NCBI GenBank assembly: GCA_964549915.1
Contig: CAZJWX010000012.1
Coordinates: 1-64,000, forward strand
DNA: 64,000 nucleotides
Source of the DNA: JAUZRW01 sp964549915
GTDB lineage: Bacteria > Chloroflexota > Anaerolineae > Aggregatilineales > Phototrophicaceae
Direction: 5' to 3'
The notes under the pieces: model-generated
What the model was told of the DNA's origin: nothing
Seen by the model: the letters and a program-made list of their open reading frames with translations, nothing else
The model's database searches: none
Shown here: piece after piece, positions 40,174 through 48,686 of the stretch
Numbering within the stretch: the first letter of the stretch is position 1
How the letters are laid out: each line of letters opens with the position of its first letter
Position numbers and translations under genes: made by a program

Positions 40174-43100
40174 TCAGGCTTCGTCGCTCTCCTGTTGCTC
40201 CGCCTCCCACTTCGCAACCGCTTCCAGCGCTTCCGGCGTACCAATCAGACGCAGGGCGGCGGCGAGATAGGGTCGGTCCTCATGTTCATCATCCATATAC
40301 TCGAATGCGACGACGAACATCCGGATGAGCCGCTCATCCTTGAATTCGCGGAATATGTGTTCAATCTCTACGCCGCTGATGCGCATGAGGGCGGCGGCAG
40401 TTGTGGAACTTACAGTTCCCGAAGTATAGGTATTGTGCTTTTCGTGGTCATTCAGCAGCGCATTTACAAGCTGGGGGATCGCTTCGTGCGAGTTCATCGT
40501 GCCTAGCGCACAGGCGGCACTGCTGCGCACCAGGGGATTCTTGTCGTGCTCTACGACGTGCATCAGCGGTGCGATCGCCTGTGGTGCCCCCAATTTACCC
40601 AATGCTTTGGCCACGTCGCTGCGCGTGTCATCGTTCGGATCGCGCTGTAAGGCATCGATCAAAGGTTCCATGGCCTGCTGCGCCTGCAAGTCGGCGAGGG
40701 CTTCGGCGGCACTGCTGCGTACAAATTCTCTACTCTCGTGCTGCAAGGCATCGATCAAAGGCTCAATGGCCTGCTGCGCGTTGAGCTTGGCCAGTGCCCG
40801 GGCAGCGCTGCTGCGCACATTGCTGCTCTTGGTCTGTTGTAAGGCCTGCAGCAGAGGTTCGATGACCTGTTCCGCTTTGAGGTCGGCGAGAGCCTCTGCG
40901 GCGCTTCCTCGCACTTCATCACGTTCATCATGTTGCAAGGCATGGATCAGCGGCTCAATGGCCTGCTGAGCTTTGAGTTTGCCCAGTGCTTTGGCAGCGT
41001 TGCTGCGTACACTATCATCCCTGTCATGTTGCAGGGCGTAGAGCAGTGGCTCAATGGCCTGCTGAGCACCCAATTGGCTCAATGCTTCGGCGGCGCTGCT
41101 GCGCACATATTTCCCTCGATCATGCTGTAAGGCTTTGAGCAACGGGATCACAGCTTGCTGTGCCTTCAGCTTGCCCAGGGCTTGCGCGGCACTGCTGCGT
41201 GCAAAATCCTCTCTCTCGTGTTCCAGTCGAGAGATCAGCGCCTCCACAGCCTCTTGCGCCCTCAGTGTACCGAGCGCTTCTGCGGCACTTCTGCGTACGT
41301 CTTCATGTTCATCATGCTGCAAGGCATGGATCAGTGGTTCGATGGCTTGCTTTGCCTTCAGCATGCCCAGTGCGTCCGCAGCACTGACGCGCACCTCTTC
41401 ATGTTCACCGCTTTGCAGCGCATGAATCAGCGGTTCGATAGCCTCCTGGAGCCTGAGCCTCCCAAGCTCCCTCGCAGCAGCCCCGATCACACGCCTGTCC
41501 GTGCTGGATTGCAGGGCATTCAGCAAAGTTTCGATGGCCTCTTGCGTGCGCAATTGAGCGAGTGCCCGTGCCGCACTGCTCCTCACGAAACCATAGCTAT
41601 CCAGTTCGTCGCTCTGCAGCACAGTGACGATATCTGGAATGGCTTCCAGAGACTGCAAGCTCCCCAGTGCATCGACGATTGTAGAGCGGGCATACCAATC
41701 GAGTTTCCTGTGCAGCGCTTCACGCAATGGGGCAGTCGCCCTGGGCGAATTCAACTGCGTCAGCCCTTCAGCCGCCGCACGAAGGATGTCTTCGTTATGC
41801 TGCTGCAAACCAGTGATGTGTGCCTGGATTTCGTCGCCGCCAATTTCGCGAATTCGATCAATCCGTGTCTTGTACGTGTGGTCTTCCATGTACCGCGTTG
41901 CTAGCTCCTCGAGGATGCGCTCTTCTTCCGAGCGCAGGTAATCCCGTTCGACCTCGGTCAATTCCGGCTGCAACGTCTCCAGCATCGGGGCGACCTTGCT
42001 CAGACGCTCAGCAGGCCAGAGCATGTAATCGGGGCGTCCGGCAGCGTCCCATTCTGCGGCGGCGGCGCGTACTTGGCGCAGCAGCAGCAGGTCTTCGCGC
42101 ACGGATTCAATCCATTCAGCCAGCCGCGCCCAACTGCGAAAGAGCGCCTCGTGGGCGATTTCGACGTAATTCTGCTGACCGTCCATCCCCGTTTGCAGCA
42201 GCCGGTTCCTCACCAGTGCATCTACCAGGGCACGGGCTTCTGGCGCGGTGGTCACCCGTTCCAGCGAGGTGCGGCGGCGCGTCGCTTCCCCCGTGTCGGG
42301 ATCGATGCTCACCAACGGCAGGAAGACCGTGCCGAGCTGCTGCTGAACCGTCTCTGGCAATTGGCTGAAGACCGCTTCGCAGTGGGTGCCGATTGCCCCC
42401 TGTACTCCGCCGATTGTCTCATAGGCTGCGGATGTCAGGCGATTGCCCTCGCGCATCGCATACAGGCGCTCCAGCGTGAATTGTAGCAGCGGCAGCGCCC
42501 CCGCCTGTGCCATATCCTTCTCGCGCAACGCATAGATGATGTCTGCCACCAGCCCCGGATCAAAGGTCAGGCCGACATCCGGCAAACGGGCAGGCTTTTC
42601 GATGGCATCGCTCAGCTCGCGAATATTCATGGGCAGCACGGTCTTCTGATTCTCTTCGATGAGCGTTCCCAGTTGGGCGTAATTCATGGGATGCCCGTAG
42701 AAATCGGCGCGCATCGATAGCAGCACCAGTACTGTGCCGTCCGCCTCGGTGGCGGCATGGGTGATCAAACTGATGAACTGCTGCCGTTCGGCCTCGTCCC
42801 TGGTCAGCGTGAAGAGTTCCTCGAACTGGTCGATGTACAGCACCACCCGTTCGCCGATTTGCTTCGCCAATCGGTGCAGGTAGCGTCCGCCAGGGCTGTT
42901 GAGATCACCTTCAATGGAACTGAGGCTCTTGTCTGGAAGCACCTGGTAGAGAATATCTGCGAGTTTCTCTACGGGGTGTGTGCCTGGTACCATGCGCGGC
43001 AGGAAGTGCCAGTCAGGGTGCGCCTTCTTCAGCATTGGGATCAATCCCGCCATCACAACGCTGGATTTGCCCGCGCCGCTGGGTCCCAGGACGGCGAGGA

Positions 43101-43680
43101 AGCGCTGTCGTCCATCGCCGAGCCGTTCTTCTACGCGCTTCTTCAGGATGCTCACCAGGGCTTCTCGTCCGAAGAAATCTCTGGCATCGACTTCGTAGAA
43201 TGCGACCAATCCCTTGTATGGATTGCGCCGCTGCGCCTCTGGCACCAATTGTGGTTCGGGTTCTTGTGGAACAGCAAGCTCTGGCTTTTCGCCACCCAGT
43301 GCCTTGATTAATTCTGCCAGTCCGAGGTTGTAATTCCCCCCGCGCATGTCGATATACTGGATTCTCGTTCGCTCAAGCGGCACGCAATCGATCCAGTTAT
43401 CGCCACCCGCCCACACCGGGAAGATCTTGCGCTGGTAGGACTCGGCGTAGACGATTTCGCCCTGTACATACTCCGAGCTGTAGCTTTCCGGCGTAACAAC
43501 CCAGATGACCAGGTCGCAATCTTTGATCGCCTGTTTGATCGCTCGCTCCCAATTGGGCGTGCCCGTCGCCAATTCCTCATGGTCAATCCAATAGGAAATG
43601 CCCGCATCATCCAGGCTGGCGCGTAAACGCTCTACGAAATGGTAATCTTTGCGTGCGTAGGAAATAAAGACATAGGACAT
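40174..43680 (-). CDS. TIR - nSTAND1 NTPase - HEAT repeat protein (putative immune-type sensor)
   Basis: 1168-aa multidomain protein. Residues 1-128 are a TIR_2 domain (YVFISYARKDYHFVERL, WIDHEEL) with Glu75 in SSEYVQGEI at the place of the NADase catalytic glutamate. Residues about 153-600 are an nSTAND1 NTPase: NPYKGLVAF, FFGRE, Walker A GPSGAGKSS (198-206), Walker B VVLYIDQFEELF (278-289), and EIAHEALFRSW. After a helical stretch, residues about 660-1110 are HEAT/EZ-HEAT repeats, 11 of them near-identical with a 32-aa period (QQAIEPLI.ALQHD...VRSSAAEAL). ATG 43680 starts the TIR domain; the longer frame to 44052 runs into the divergent gene. Family knowledge makes ligand sensing by HEAT, NTP-driven oligomerisation and TIR NAD+ cleavage plausible; defence is inferred. 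Confidence 0.9.
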   Translation of the reverse strand: MSYVFISYARKDYHFVERLRASLDDAGISYWIDHEELATGTPNWERAIKQAIKDCDLVIWVVTPESYSSEYVQGEIVYAESYQRKIFPVWAGGDNWIDCVPLERTRIQYIDMRGGNYNLGLAELIKALGGEKPELAVPQEPEPQLVPEAQRRNPYKGLVAFYEVDARDFFGREALVSILKKRVEERLGDGRQRFLAVLGPSGAGKSSVVMAGLIPMLKKAHPDWHFLPRMVPGTHPVEKLADILYQVLPDKSLSSIEGDLNSPGGRYLHRLAKQIGERVVLYIDQFEELFTLTRDEAERQQFISLITHAATEADGTVLVLLSMRADFYGHPMNYAQLGTLIEENQKTVLPMNIRELSDAIEKPARLPDVGLTFDPGLVADIIYALREKDMAQAGALPLLQFTLERLYAMREGNRLTSAAYETIGGVQGAIGTHCEAVFSQLPETVQQQLGTVFLPLVSIDPDTGEATRRRTSLERVTTAPEARALVDALVRNRLLQTGMDGQQNYVEIAHEALFRSWARLAEWIESVREDLLLLRQVRAAAAEWDAAGRPDYMLWPAERLSKVAPMLETLQPELTEVERDYLRSEEERILEELATRYMEDHTYKTRIDRIREIGGDEIQAHITGLQQHNEDILRAAAEGLTQLNSPRATAPLREALHRKLDWYARSTIVDALGSLQSLEAIPDIVTVLQSDELDSYGFVRSSAARALAQLRTQEAIETLLNALQSSTDRRVIGAAARELGRLRLQEAIEPLIHALQSGEHEEVRVSAADALGMLKAKQAIEPLIHALQHDEHEDVRRSAAEALGTLRAQEAVEALISRLEHEREDFARSSAAQALGKLKAQQAVIPLLKALQHDRGKYVRSSAAEALSQLGAQQAIEPLLYALQHDRDDSVRSNAAKALGKLKAQQAIEPLIHALQHDERDEVRGSAAEALADLKAEQVIEPLLQALQQTKSSNVRSSAARALAKLNAQQAIEPLIDALQHESREFVRSSAAEALADLQAQQAMEPLIDALQRDPNDDTRSDVAKALGKLGAPQAIAPLMHVVEHDKNPLVRSSAACALGTMNSHEAIPQLVNALLNDHEKHNTYTSGTVSSTTAAALMRISGVEIEHIFREFKDERLIRMFVVAFEYMDDEHEDRPYLAAALRLIGTPEALEAVAKWEAEQQESDEA

Positions 43681-43720
43681 GGCAACCCCAGTACCCACAA
43701 GAACTCCGAGCTGTGCCATT

Positions 43721-43726
43721 AGTATA
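43721..43726 (-). promoter_or_regulatory. Candidate -10 element of the TIR-nSTAND1-HEAT gene
   Basis: TATACT on the minus strand lies 41 nt before ATG 43680; no good -35. The 148-nt divergent gap also offers TACAAT (43784-43789) for the plus-strand gene. Confidence 0.4.
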
Positions 43727-43828
43727 GCCGATTTTTGCCGTCTTCCCCTATAAATTGAGGGACACAGCGGACGCTGAACCCGGTACAATAGAAACAGCGC
43801 AACGTGTTTGCAAAGGATGTGCCTCGCC

Positions 43829-44917
43829 ATGAAACCTGACCGCACCACACTGCTCTTCCTGGGCTTCTTGCTGGTGATCGGCGTTCTCTTCGGCCTCAAT
43901 TTCCTCGTCACGCGGCAAGAGCCGGAAGCCATTGCCGTCGTGGTCGATCCGCTGGCGGAAAGCTGGGTGCGTGCCGCTGCTGCGGAATACAACGCCAGCA
44001 ACCCCATCATCAATAACACGACGCGGGTGCGGGTGGACATCGCCAGCATCAATGACCTGGATGTCTGGCGTGATGGAGTCAGTTGGAGCGCGATGGATCA
44101 TCCTGCTGCCTGGGTCCCGTCGTCGAGCCTCTCTGTGGAGTACTCCTCGCTGCCGCTGGCAGTCGTGGCGGAGTCGCTGGCGCGGACGCCCCTGGTCTGG
44201 GGTGGCTTCGCGAACCGAGTCGCGGTCATCACGCAAGATGGTGAGCGCCCCTTCGAGTGGGAAGCCGTGCAGCAAACGGCGGGTGCACAAACCTGGTCGG
44301 CGCTGGGAGCTAGCGGCGGCAACGTCAATATGGCGATTCACTGGCCCAGCAGCTCAATGGCGGGGGTGGGTGCGCTCCTGAGCGCCGCCGCCAACGTCGA
44401 AGGGACAGACATTGTGCAACGCGCCTTCGTTCGAAGCACCGAATTTACCACCTGGTTCGATCCAATTCGCGCCAGTGTGGTCAATTCACAGCGCATGGGG
44501 GGCGATCCGGCGCAGGTGCTGGCCTCGCGCGGCACGGCACAGGGGGATTTCGGCCTGCTCCCAGAAGCGAACTGGCTCAGCAACCTTTCCGGCCTGACGA
44601 ATGACGGCTTCGTCTTCGCCTATCCTGCCTATCAATTTGTGCTGGATTTCCCGCTGCTGCGGTGGGACGATGCCCGGGTGACGAGCTTCGAAGAAGCGGC
44701 GGTGCGAGATTTTGCCGCCTTCTTGCTGGGCGAGCGAGGGCAGGCGCTGGCGCTGGAGGCTGGCTTGCGTCCAGCAGATAGCGAACCAACCGAAGATGCC
44801 GCGCTTTTCACAGCAGCGCAAGCCTATGGCATCGAACTGGAACCGGATTACGGGCTGGCGGTGCTGCCCGAATCACGGGAGGCAATCAATGCCCTGCTGC
44901 GTCTGTTAGAACCCTGA
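43829..44917 (+). CDS. Membrane-anchored extracellular solute-binding-like protein
   Basis: 362-aa protein with one N-terminal helix (LLFLGFLLVIGVLFGLNFLV) that acts as anchor or uncleaved signal, then a periplasmic-binding-protein-like fold (SBP_bac_11 type): IAVVVDPLAESWVRAAAAEYN, AAWVPSSSLSVEY, HWPSSSMAGVGALLSAAA, FAFPAYQF-like VFAYPAYQFVLDFPLL and FAAFLLGERGQALA. These resemble substrate-binding proteins found with von Willebrand A domain proteins. No permease or ATPase lies next to it. ATG 43829 follows AAAGGA by about 10 nt. It diverges from the TIR gene; any link is unproven. Confidence 0.75.
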   Translation: MKPDRTTLLFLGFLLVIGVLFGLNFLVTRQEPEAIAVVVDPLAESWVRAAAAEYNASNPIINNTTRVRVDIASINDLDVWRDGVSWSAMDHPAAWVPSSSLSVEYSSLPLAVVAESLARTPLVWGGFANRVAVITQDGERPFEWEAVQQTAGAQTWSALGASGGNVNMAIHWPSSSMAGVGALLSAAANVEGTDIVQRAFVRSTEFTTWFDPIRASVVNSQRMGGDPAQVLASRGTAQGDFGLLPEANWLSNLSGLTNDGFVFAYPAYQFVLDFPLLRWDDARVTSFEEAAVRDFAAFLLGERGQALALEAGLRPADSEPTEDAALFTAAQAYGIELEPDYGLAVLPESREAINALLRLLEP

Positions 44918-44953
44918 AATACGGTATAGGTAGAGAGTACTTGTTGCTCAATT

Positions 44954-44982
44954 TTCACAATCGAACGTCAATGGCTTATGAT
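44954..44982 (+). promoter_or_regulatory. Promoter of the 45012/45505 gene pair
   Basis: TTCACA (44954-44959), 17-nt spacer, TATGAT (44977-44982), each 5 of 6 to consensus, 29 nt before ATG 45012. Confidence 0.55.
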
Positions 44983-45011
44983 ATGGTAAAGCCAGGAACG
45001 AGGAATCAGGG

Positions 45012-45470
45012 ATGAGTTACGAACCAAACGAACAGCCCGATGTGCAGCAATTCTTGCACCAGTGGCATTTCACAGAAAAATCTGCGGAGCGCATGGCGGG
45101 AATCTTGCTGATCTTCGCGGCGGCGGCAGTGGTCGCGCTAGAAACGGCTGGCGACGAGTTCACGGTGTTGGCGGCGGCATTCATGGTCGCTGCTGGGCTG
45201 ACGCTGCTCTTGCGCAGCCGTCGTCCTGCACAGGAGCGCAACGGCCTGCGTTTCACCGATGTCGATCAACAACGCAGCCGGGCGTATCTGGCGGCGGCGG
45301 GGGCGCTCACGGCGCTCTCGATGGGGGCGTTCAGCGCACGTCCCTTGCTGCTGATTGGCAGTTTCTTGCTTGGCATCCTCGCCGGGTGGTATTTCTGGCG
45401 TGCACGCAAGGTGCAGCAATACGACTCGCTGCTTCAGGCATCAACCACCACAGATGAAACGGAACCATGA
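45012..45470 (+). CDS. Hypothetical four-helix membrane protein
   Basis: 152-aa protein with four hydrophobic segments in two hairpins (about 28-45, 50-66, 90-105, 110-126) and hydrophilic ends. A short N-terminal motif (QQFLHQWHFTE) is echoed by EQFLQEWAAAE in the next gene, so the two are probably diverged paralogues. A basic loop (RSRRPAQERN) separates the hairpins. Not recognised. It has its own promoter and precedes the next gene by 34 nt. Confidence 0.7.
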   Translation: MSYEPNEQPDVQQFLHQWHFTEKSAERMAGILLIFAAAAVVALETAGDEFTVLAAAFMVAAGLTLLLRSRRPAQERNGLRFTDVDQQRSRAYLAAAGALTALSMGAFSARPLLLIGSFLLGILAGWYFWRARKVQQYDSLLQASTTTDETEP

Positions 45471-45504
45471 CCGAAACGGAGCCAACGGAGGGAGCCAGGG
45501 GGAT

Positions 45505-45948
45505 ATGGTGGAACAAGAGCAGTTCTTGCAGGAATGGGCAGCCGCTGAAACGCTGTTTCTGCGCGTGATCGGCGTCGCTTTGATCGTCATCGGCATCATC
45601 ACAGTGCCGATGGGGTTGCTGCGCAGCCCGTACCAGGAAGTTTTCATCCAGTTCATCAACCTGATCCTGAGCCTCGTCATCATCGCGAGCGGTGCTTTGG
45701 CCCTGGTCTTCTCCCGGCGCAGCAATCGAGTGAAGCGCATGACCGAAGAAGCCGCCATGCAGCAGGTTGGGCGCACGGTAGTTGGCGCCGTCTTGATCGG
45801 CTTGTTGGGCTTCTTCTTCGCGCTGGATATGCTCAGCGGCGGTTGGGGAATGGCATTGGTGGGGCTGGTCTTTCTGGTGACGGCAGGCTGGGGATTTTTC
45901 CGCGCCTATCGCATCCGTCAATTCCACCGCCTGCAACGAAAATCCTGA
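45505..45948 (+). CDS. Hypothetical four-helix membrane protein, paralogue of the preceding gene
   Basis: 147-aa protein with the same plan as its neighbour: hydrophilic start with EQFLQEWAAAE, two hydrophobic hairpins (about 18-36, 48-66, 90-107, 112-130) and a basic tail (RAYRIRQFHRLQRKS). ATG 45505 is chosen because GGAGGGAGCCAGGGGG lies upstream; the longer frame from 45355 overlaps the previous gene. Function unknown. Confidence 0.72.
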   Translation: MVEQEQFLQEWAAAETLFLRVIGVALIVIGIITVPMGLLRSPYQEVFIQFINLILSLVIIASGALALVFSRRSNRVKRMTEEAAMQQVGRTVVGAVLIGLLGFFFALDMLSGGWGMALVGLVFLVTAGWGFFRAYRIRQFHRLQRKS

Positions 45949-45969
45949 GCAGCATCGGGCGCAAAACCC

Positions 45970-45998
45970 TTGACTTCAACCGCCGGCATGAGTAGTAT
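45970..45998 (+). promoter_or_regulatory. Promoter of tRNA-Arg
   Basis: TTGACT (45970-45975), 17-nt spacer, TAGTAT (45993-45998), 13 nt before the tRNA 5' end. Near-consensus in sequence and spacing. Confidence 0.75.
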
Positions 45999-46011
45999 GT
46001 AGCGTACATAC

Positions 46012-46085
46012 GTACCTGTAGCTCAGCGGATTAGAGCATTGGTCTACGGAACCAAGGGTCGGGGGTTCGAATCCCTCCAGGTACG
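46012..46085 (+). tRNA. tRNA-Arg (ACG)
   Basis: Complete cloverleaf: acceptor GTACCTG/CAGGTAC, D stem GCTC/GAGC, anticodon stem TTGGT/ACCAA with loop CTACGGA (anticodon ACG at 46046-46048), 5-nt variable loop, T arm GGGGG-TTCGAAT-CCCTC and discriminator G. CCA is not encoded. The ACG anticodon would be edited to ICG by TadA. It has its own promoter and terminator and marks the left side of the accessory region 46.2-50.8 kb. Confidence 0.97.
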
Positions 46086-46090
46086 CACCC

Positions 46091-46120
46091 AAACCAGTCA
46101 CTGCGCTGGTTTTTTGTTTT
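46091..46120 (+). terminator. Rho-independent terminator of tRNA-Arg
   Basis: AAACCAG (46091-46097) pairs with CTGGTTT (46106-46112), 8-nt loop, then a T-rich tail. Confidence 0.8.
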
Positions 46121-46255
46121 CTCACCCTCTGACTCTGTGAAAGACTTCCAGCTCTTCGCGGCCTATTGCTACGCCCCGGGTGGAGAGGAAGTCAATGATT
46201 TCTGGCTTCGTTCACGCTGAAATTCCTTGTACGTCCATTATGGTCATGTATGAAG

Positions 46256-47215
46256 CTACGTGTCGTAGTGTTGTAGCAATAGACCCAGCCATTTCCGTAC
46301 TTCGTCCCGTAGTTCTGGTGGATCCACAATCTCGATTCGGTCACCCATCGCCATTACGACCATGCGCGCTTCCTGCATTGCGCCCAGACTGAGCGTAAGC
46401 GCTGTCCACCCTTGTTGGTCGGCTGGTTCAACCTGTGCACCATACGCCTCAGACAGGTAGCGTGTCACACCGGGGTTGTCCGGCGCAACGAGTAACTTGA
46501 GGTTATAACGCGGATTTGATGCCTCGTAGCGGCGTGTACTTTCTCTCCAGTAATCGGCGAGATCGAATGACGGAGATCGCTCGAAGGTTTCGTCAAGCAA
46601 TTTCAGTGACTTGAACCGTGAGACACGAAACGTTCGCATGTCGCCCTCATCCGTCCTGGCGACCAGATACCAGATGTCCAGTTTGGCGACGACGCCATAG
46701 GGAGAGATCACCCGCTCCGAGAGCGTGGCATCGCCCCGCAGATAACGGAGCCATATCTTGCGATCCTCAAAGACTGCTTGCAGCAGCAGTGGCATCCACT
46801 GACTGACATCTCGCTGATAAAACCATTGCGAGGAGTCAAAGTGAATACGCTGACGCATCCGTTCTGCCTCATTTCGATAACGGTGTGGCAGCGCGGCCAG
46901 CAGTTTGAGCAGGGCGTTCTCTATCGCATTGTCTAAGCCAATATATGCTATCGGACCCTCCATGCCGTAAATAAACAACGATTGCACTTCTTCGCGACCC
47001 AGGCTGTTCAATGAAATTCGATATTGTTTGTCGAGATAGATGCCGCCGCTCCGTCCATCTTGTGTATAAATGGGTACGCCAGCCAGATCCAACGCTTCAA
47101 TGTCACGATAGATGGTCCGTTTAGACACTTGCAACGCCTCAGCTAATTCCTGGGCAGTCATTCGTCCTCTGGATTGGAGCAAAAACATGAGTGAGAGCAG
47201 GCGATTGGCACGCAT
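46256..47215 (-). CDS. YafY-type transcriptional regulator (HTH_11 and WYL domains)
   Basis: 319-aa regulator. N-terminal winged helix MRANRLLSLMFLLQSRG then RTIYRDIEALDLAGVPIYTQ (about 1-60) binds DNA; the WYL domain (about 140-215) has WLRYLRGDATLSERVISPYGVV and WYLVARTDEGDMRTFRVSR, a ligand-sensing fold related to Sm/SH3 barrels; a WCX C-terminal extension follows. ATG 47215 has AGGGG upstream, whereas the frame to 47323 runs into the divergent gene. It diverges from the VOC gene by 107 nt, so it probably controls itself and that gene. Codon use is more AT-rich than in the flanking operons. Confidence 0.9.
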   Translation of the reverse strand: MRANRLLSLMFLLQSRGRMTAQELAEALQVSKRTIYRDIEALDLAGVPIYTQDGRSGGIYLDKQYRISLNSLGREEVQSLFIYGMEGPIAYIGLDNAIENALLKLLAALPHRYRNEAERMRQRIHFDSSQWFYQRDVSQWMPLLLQAVFEDRKIWLRYLRGDATLSERVISPYGVVAKLDIWYLVARTDEGDMRTFRVSRFKSLKLLDETFERSPSFDLADYWRESTRRYEASNPRYNLKLLVAPDNPGVTRYLSEAYGAQVEPADQQGWTALTLSLGAMQEARMVVMAMGDRIEIVDPPELRDEVRKWLGLLLQHYDT

Positions 47216-47259
47216 CACAATTCCCCTGGGAAATTTCTGGCACCCCTCAGGATAAACGA

Positions 47260-47274
47260 TGACAGGGGATGTCA
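47260..47274. promoter_or_regulatory. Candidate operator in the WYL/VOC divergent gap
   Basis: A perfect inverted repeat TGACA-GGGGA-TGTCA lies midway between the two start codons. It is a plausible site for the adjacent WYL regulator; only its position and symmetry support this. Confidence 0.35.
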
Positions 47275-47322
47275 GCGAATCATGATAAGCTGAAACCGTG
47301 TCAGAAAAATAGGAGTACGGCA

Positions 47323-47682
47323 ATGAATGTTGTGTGGGTCGAAGTGCCGGTGAGTGACATCAAGCGGGCGGCCAGGTTCTATGGCGCATTGTTCGATCAG
47401 CAATTGGAAACGGTGGAATATGATGGGCGCAAGTTCGCGACCATGAAAGTATCTGAAGGGCAGGTGGGGTTGTCGCTCAATCAGTTTGAAGGCTTCGCCC
47501 CCAGCCCCAACGGCCCCCTGGTTTACCTGAATGCTGGAGCACGTTTTGATGATCTCCTGGCTTTGGTAGAAAAAGAGGGTGGCAAAGTGGTGATCCCACG
47601 CAGTGCGATGAGCGAAACAACGGTATTTGCCACCTTCATCGATAGCGAAGGCAATACACTTGCGCTTTACGCAGGCGTGTAG
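47323..47682 (+). CDS. VOC (glyoxalase/bleomycin resistance) family protein
   Basis: 119-aa single-subunit VOC protein: VWVEVPVSDIKRAARFYGALF (first beta-alpha unit), a central LVYLNAG strand and TTVFATFIDSEGNTLALY (final metal-site Glu region). The expected second-strand His is not obvious, so metal binding may be incomplete. TAGGAG lies 8 nt upstream of ATG 47323. It is likely regulated by the divergent WYL protein and followed 85 nt later by a DUF6157 gene. Substrate unknown. Confidence 0.87.
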   Translation: MNVVWVEVPVSDIKRAARFYGALFDQQLETVEYDGRKFATMKVSEGQVGLSLNQFEGFAPSPNGPLVYLNAGARFDDLLALVEKEGGKVVIPRSAMSETTVFATFIDSEGNTLALYAGV

Positions 47683-47767
47683 ATGATGAGATTAACGGGT
47701 TCTGCCTGATATGACCCCTTTGCTTCTACTGAACACGATCAGTGACCAGATCAGCGGAGGTTGAAAT

Positions 47768-48181
47768 ATGGTCTACACCAACACATTCATACAAATCGCA
47801 CCAGATTCGGATGCCACCGCAGGGGTTATTCCTGATTCCAATCGAAAGACCACGCCCATTCACGTCATAGAGTATCGTCTGCTTTCACAGAAACCCTACC
47901 ATTTCGACCATGAGGGCCTCATTTTTGAGGTCTATCTCATTCGTCAGGGAATTTCGGACGAAGAGCGGACGATACGCGGAGATGTGATCCGTGCCGAACT
48001 GTTCAAGAAGGAACATCCGTGCCTGCGGGCGTCCGCGCTGACAAAGCGGTATGGTTGGGGTGCTCACTATGACGAAAATGGGAAAATCGCACTGTATGCG
48101 GTCGGCTCGGCTGAATACAAACAGCTTGCGGAAACTGCACTGAACCAACTCTTTGCCATGAGAAGTAAGCGCAAGGAATGA
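47768..48181 (+). CDS. DUF6157 family protein
   Basis: 137-aa soluble protein. It begins VYTNTFIQIAPDSDATAG and has HVIEYRLLSQKPYHFDHEGLIFEVY (read over two strands) and the very typical PCLRASALTKRYGWGAHYDENGKIALY block. These match the uncharacterised DUF6157 family, often found with VOC or stress genes. No catalytic motif is known. It is co-directional with the VOC gene and precedes a 505-nt gap. Confidence 0.82.
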   Translation: MVYTNTFIQIAPDSDATAGVIPDSNRKTTPIHVIEYRLLSQKPYHFDHEGLIFEVYLIRQGISDEERTIRGDVIRAELFKKEHPCLRASALTKRYGWGAHYDENGKIALYAVGSAEYKQLAETALNQLFAMRSKRKE

Positions 48182-48213
48182 GTATCAGTGTGACGGTGAT
48201 TAGCCCGACGATG

Positions 48214-48305
48214 TGACCGAGCGCTCCAGGTGCTGGCAGCTTCGAGTGGTGGACGTTGGCACGTGATGCAGTGCGATGTGTGTGTGGCTGACAGGCACAC
48301 CGCAG
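48214..48305 (+). repeat. 92-bp direct repeat, left copy
   Basis: About 92% identical to 50663-50756 with one 2-nt indel; core TGGCAGCTTCGAGTGGTGGA is perfect. The two copies bound a 2.45-kb segment carrying the metallo-beta-lactamase-fold and MerR genes. Confidence 0.85.
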
Positions 48306-48686
48306 CGCGTGCCCGTAAAGGGTTCACGAGTCACTTTGACCAGCAGCACAGGCTGCCAGTCCAGGTCGGGAAGATTGGGCATGAGATTCACTTTCGATTG
48401 TGTCGGACAGGGCGGTTTAACGGGTAAAACCGGAGGGCGATTTGGGTTTAATCCGGTCTAACATCAGGCGGATTGCTTGTGAGCATGAACGACATCGAGG
48501 AAGCCATCGTCAAAAATTAACGGAATATGAAAAACATGCAACGCGGCTTGACCTTCACATTATGTGAACCTGCATCCTGAAAACCGCGAAGTACTCGTTG
48601 TCATCCAAATGTGATGTTCGAATGCGAGCGAGAAAATTCGCGGACAGACGTTTGACGAGACTGAATGTACCAGGAGAAGAAACACG
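48306..48686. other. Non-coding gap before the MBL-fold gene
   Basis: AT-richer than the surroundings. No gene, tRNA or clear hairpin was found; it includes GGTTTAACGGGTAAAACC, an imperfect palindrome near 48413-48430, and the Shine-Dalgarno of the next gene. Confidence 0.4.

Noticed and set aside
40500..41600. Tandem DNA repeat with a period of about 96 nt, at first sight a CRISPR-like or satellite array
   Set aside because: The period is a multiple of three and stays in frame; it encodes HEAT repeats and there are no unique spacers between identical short repeats.
43681..44052. 124-residue N-terminal extension of the TIR protein
   Set aside because: It would overlap the divergent solute-binding-like gene, lacks domain character, and ATG 43680 starts exactly at the TIR fold.
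48214..48480. Integron attC site
   Set aside because: GTCTAAC near 48452 resembles RYYYAAC, but no paired GTTRRRY core or suitable fold was found and no integrase is present.
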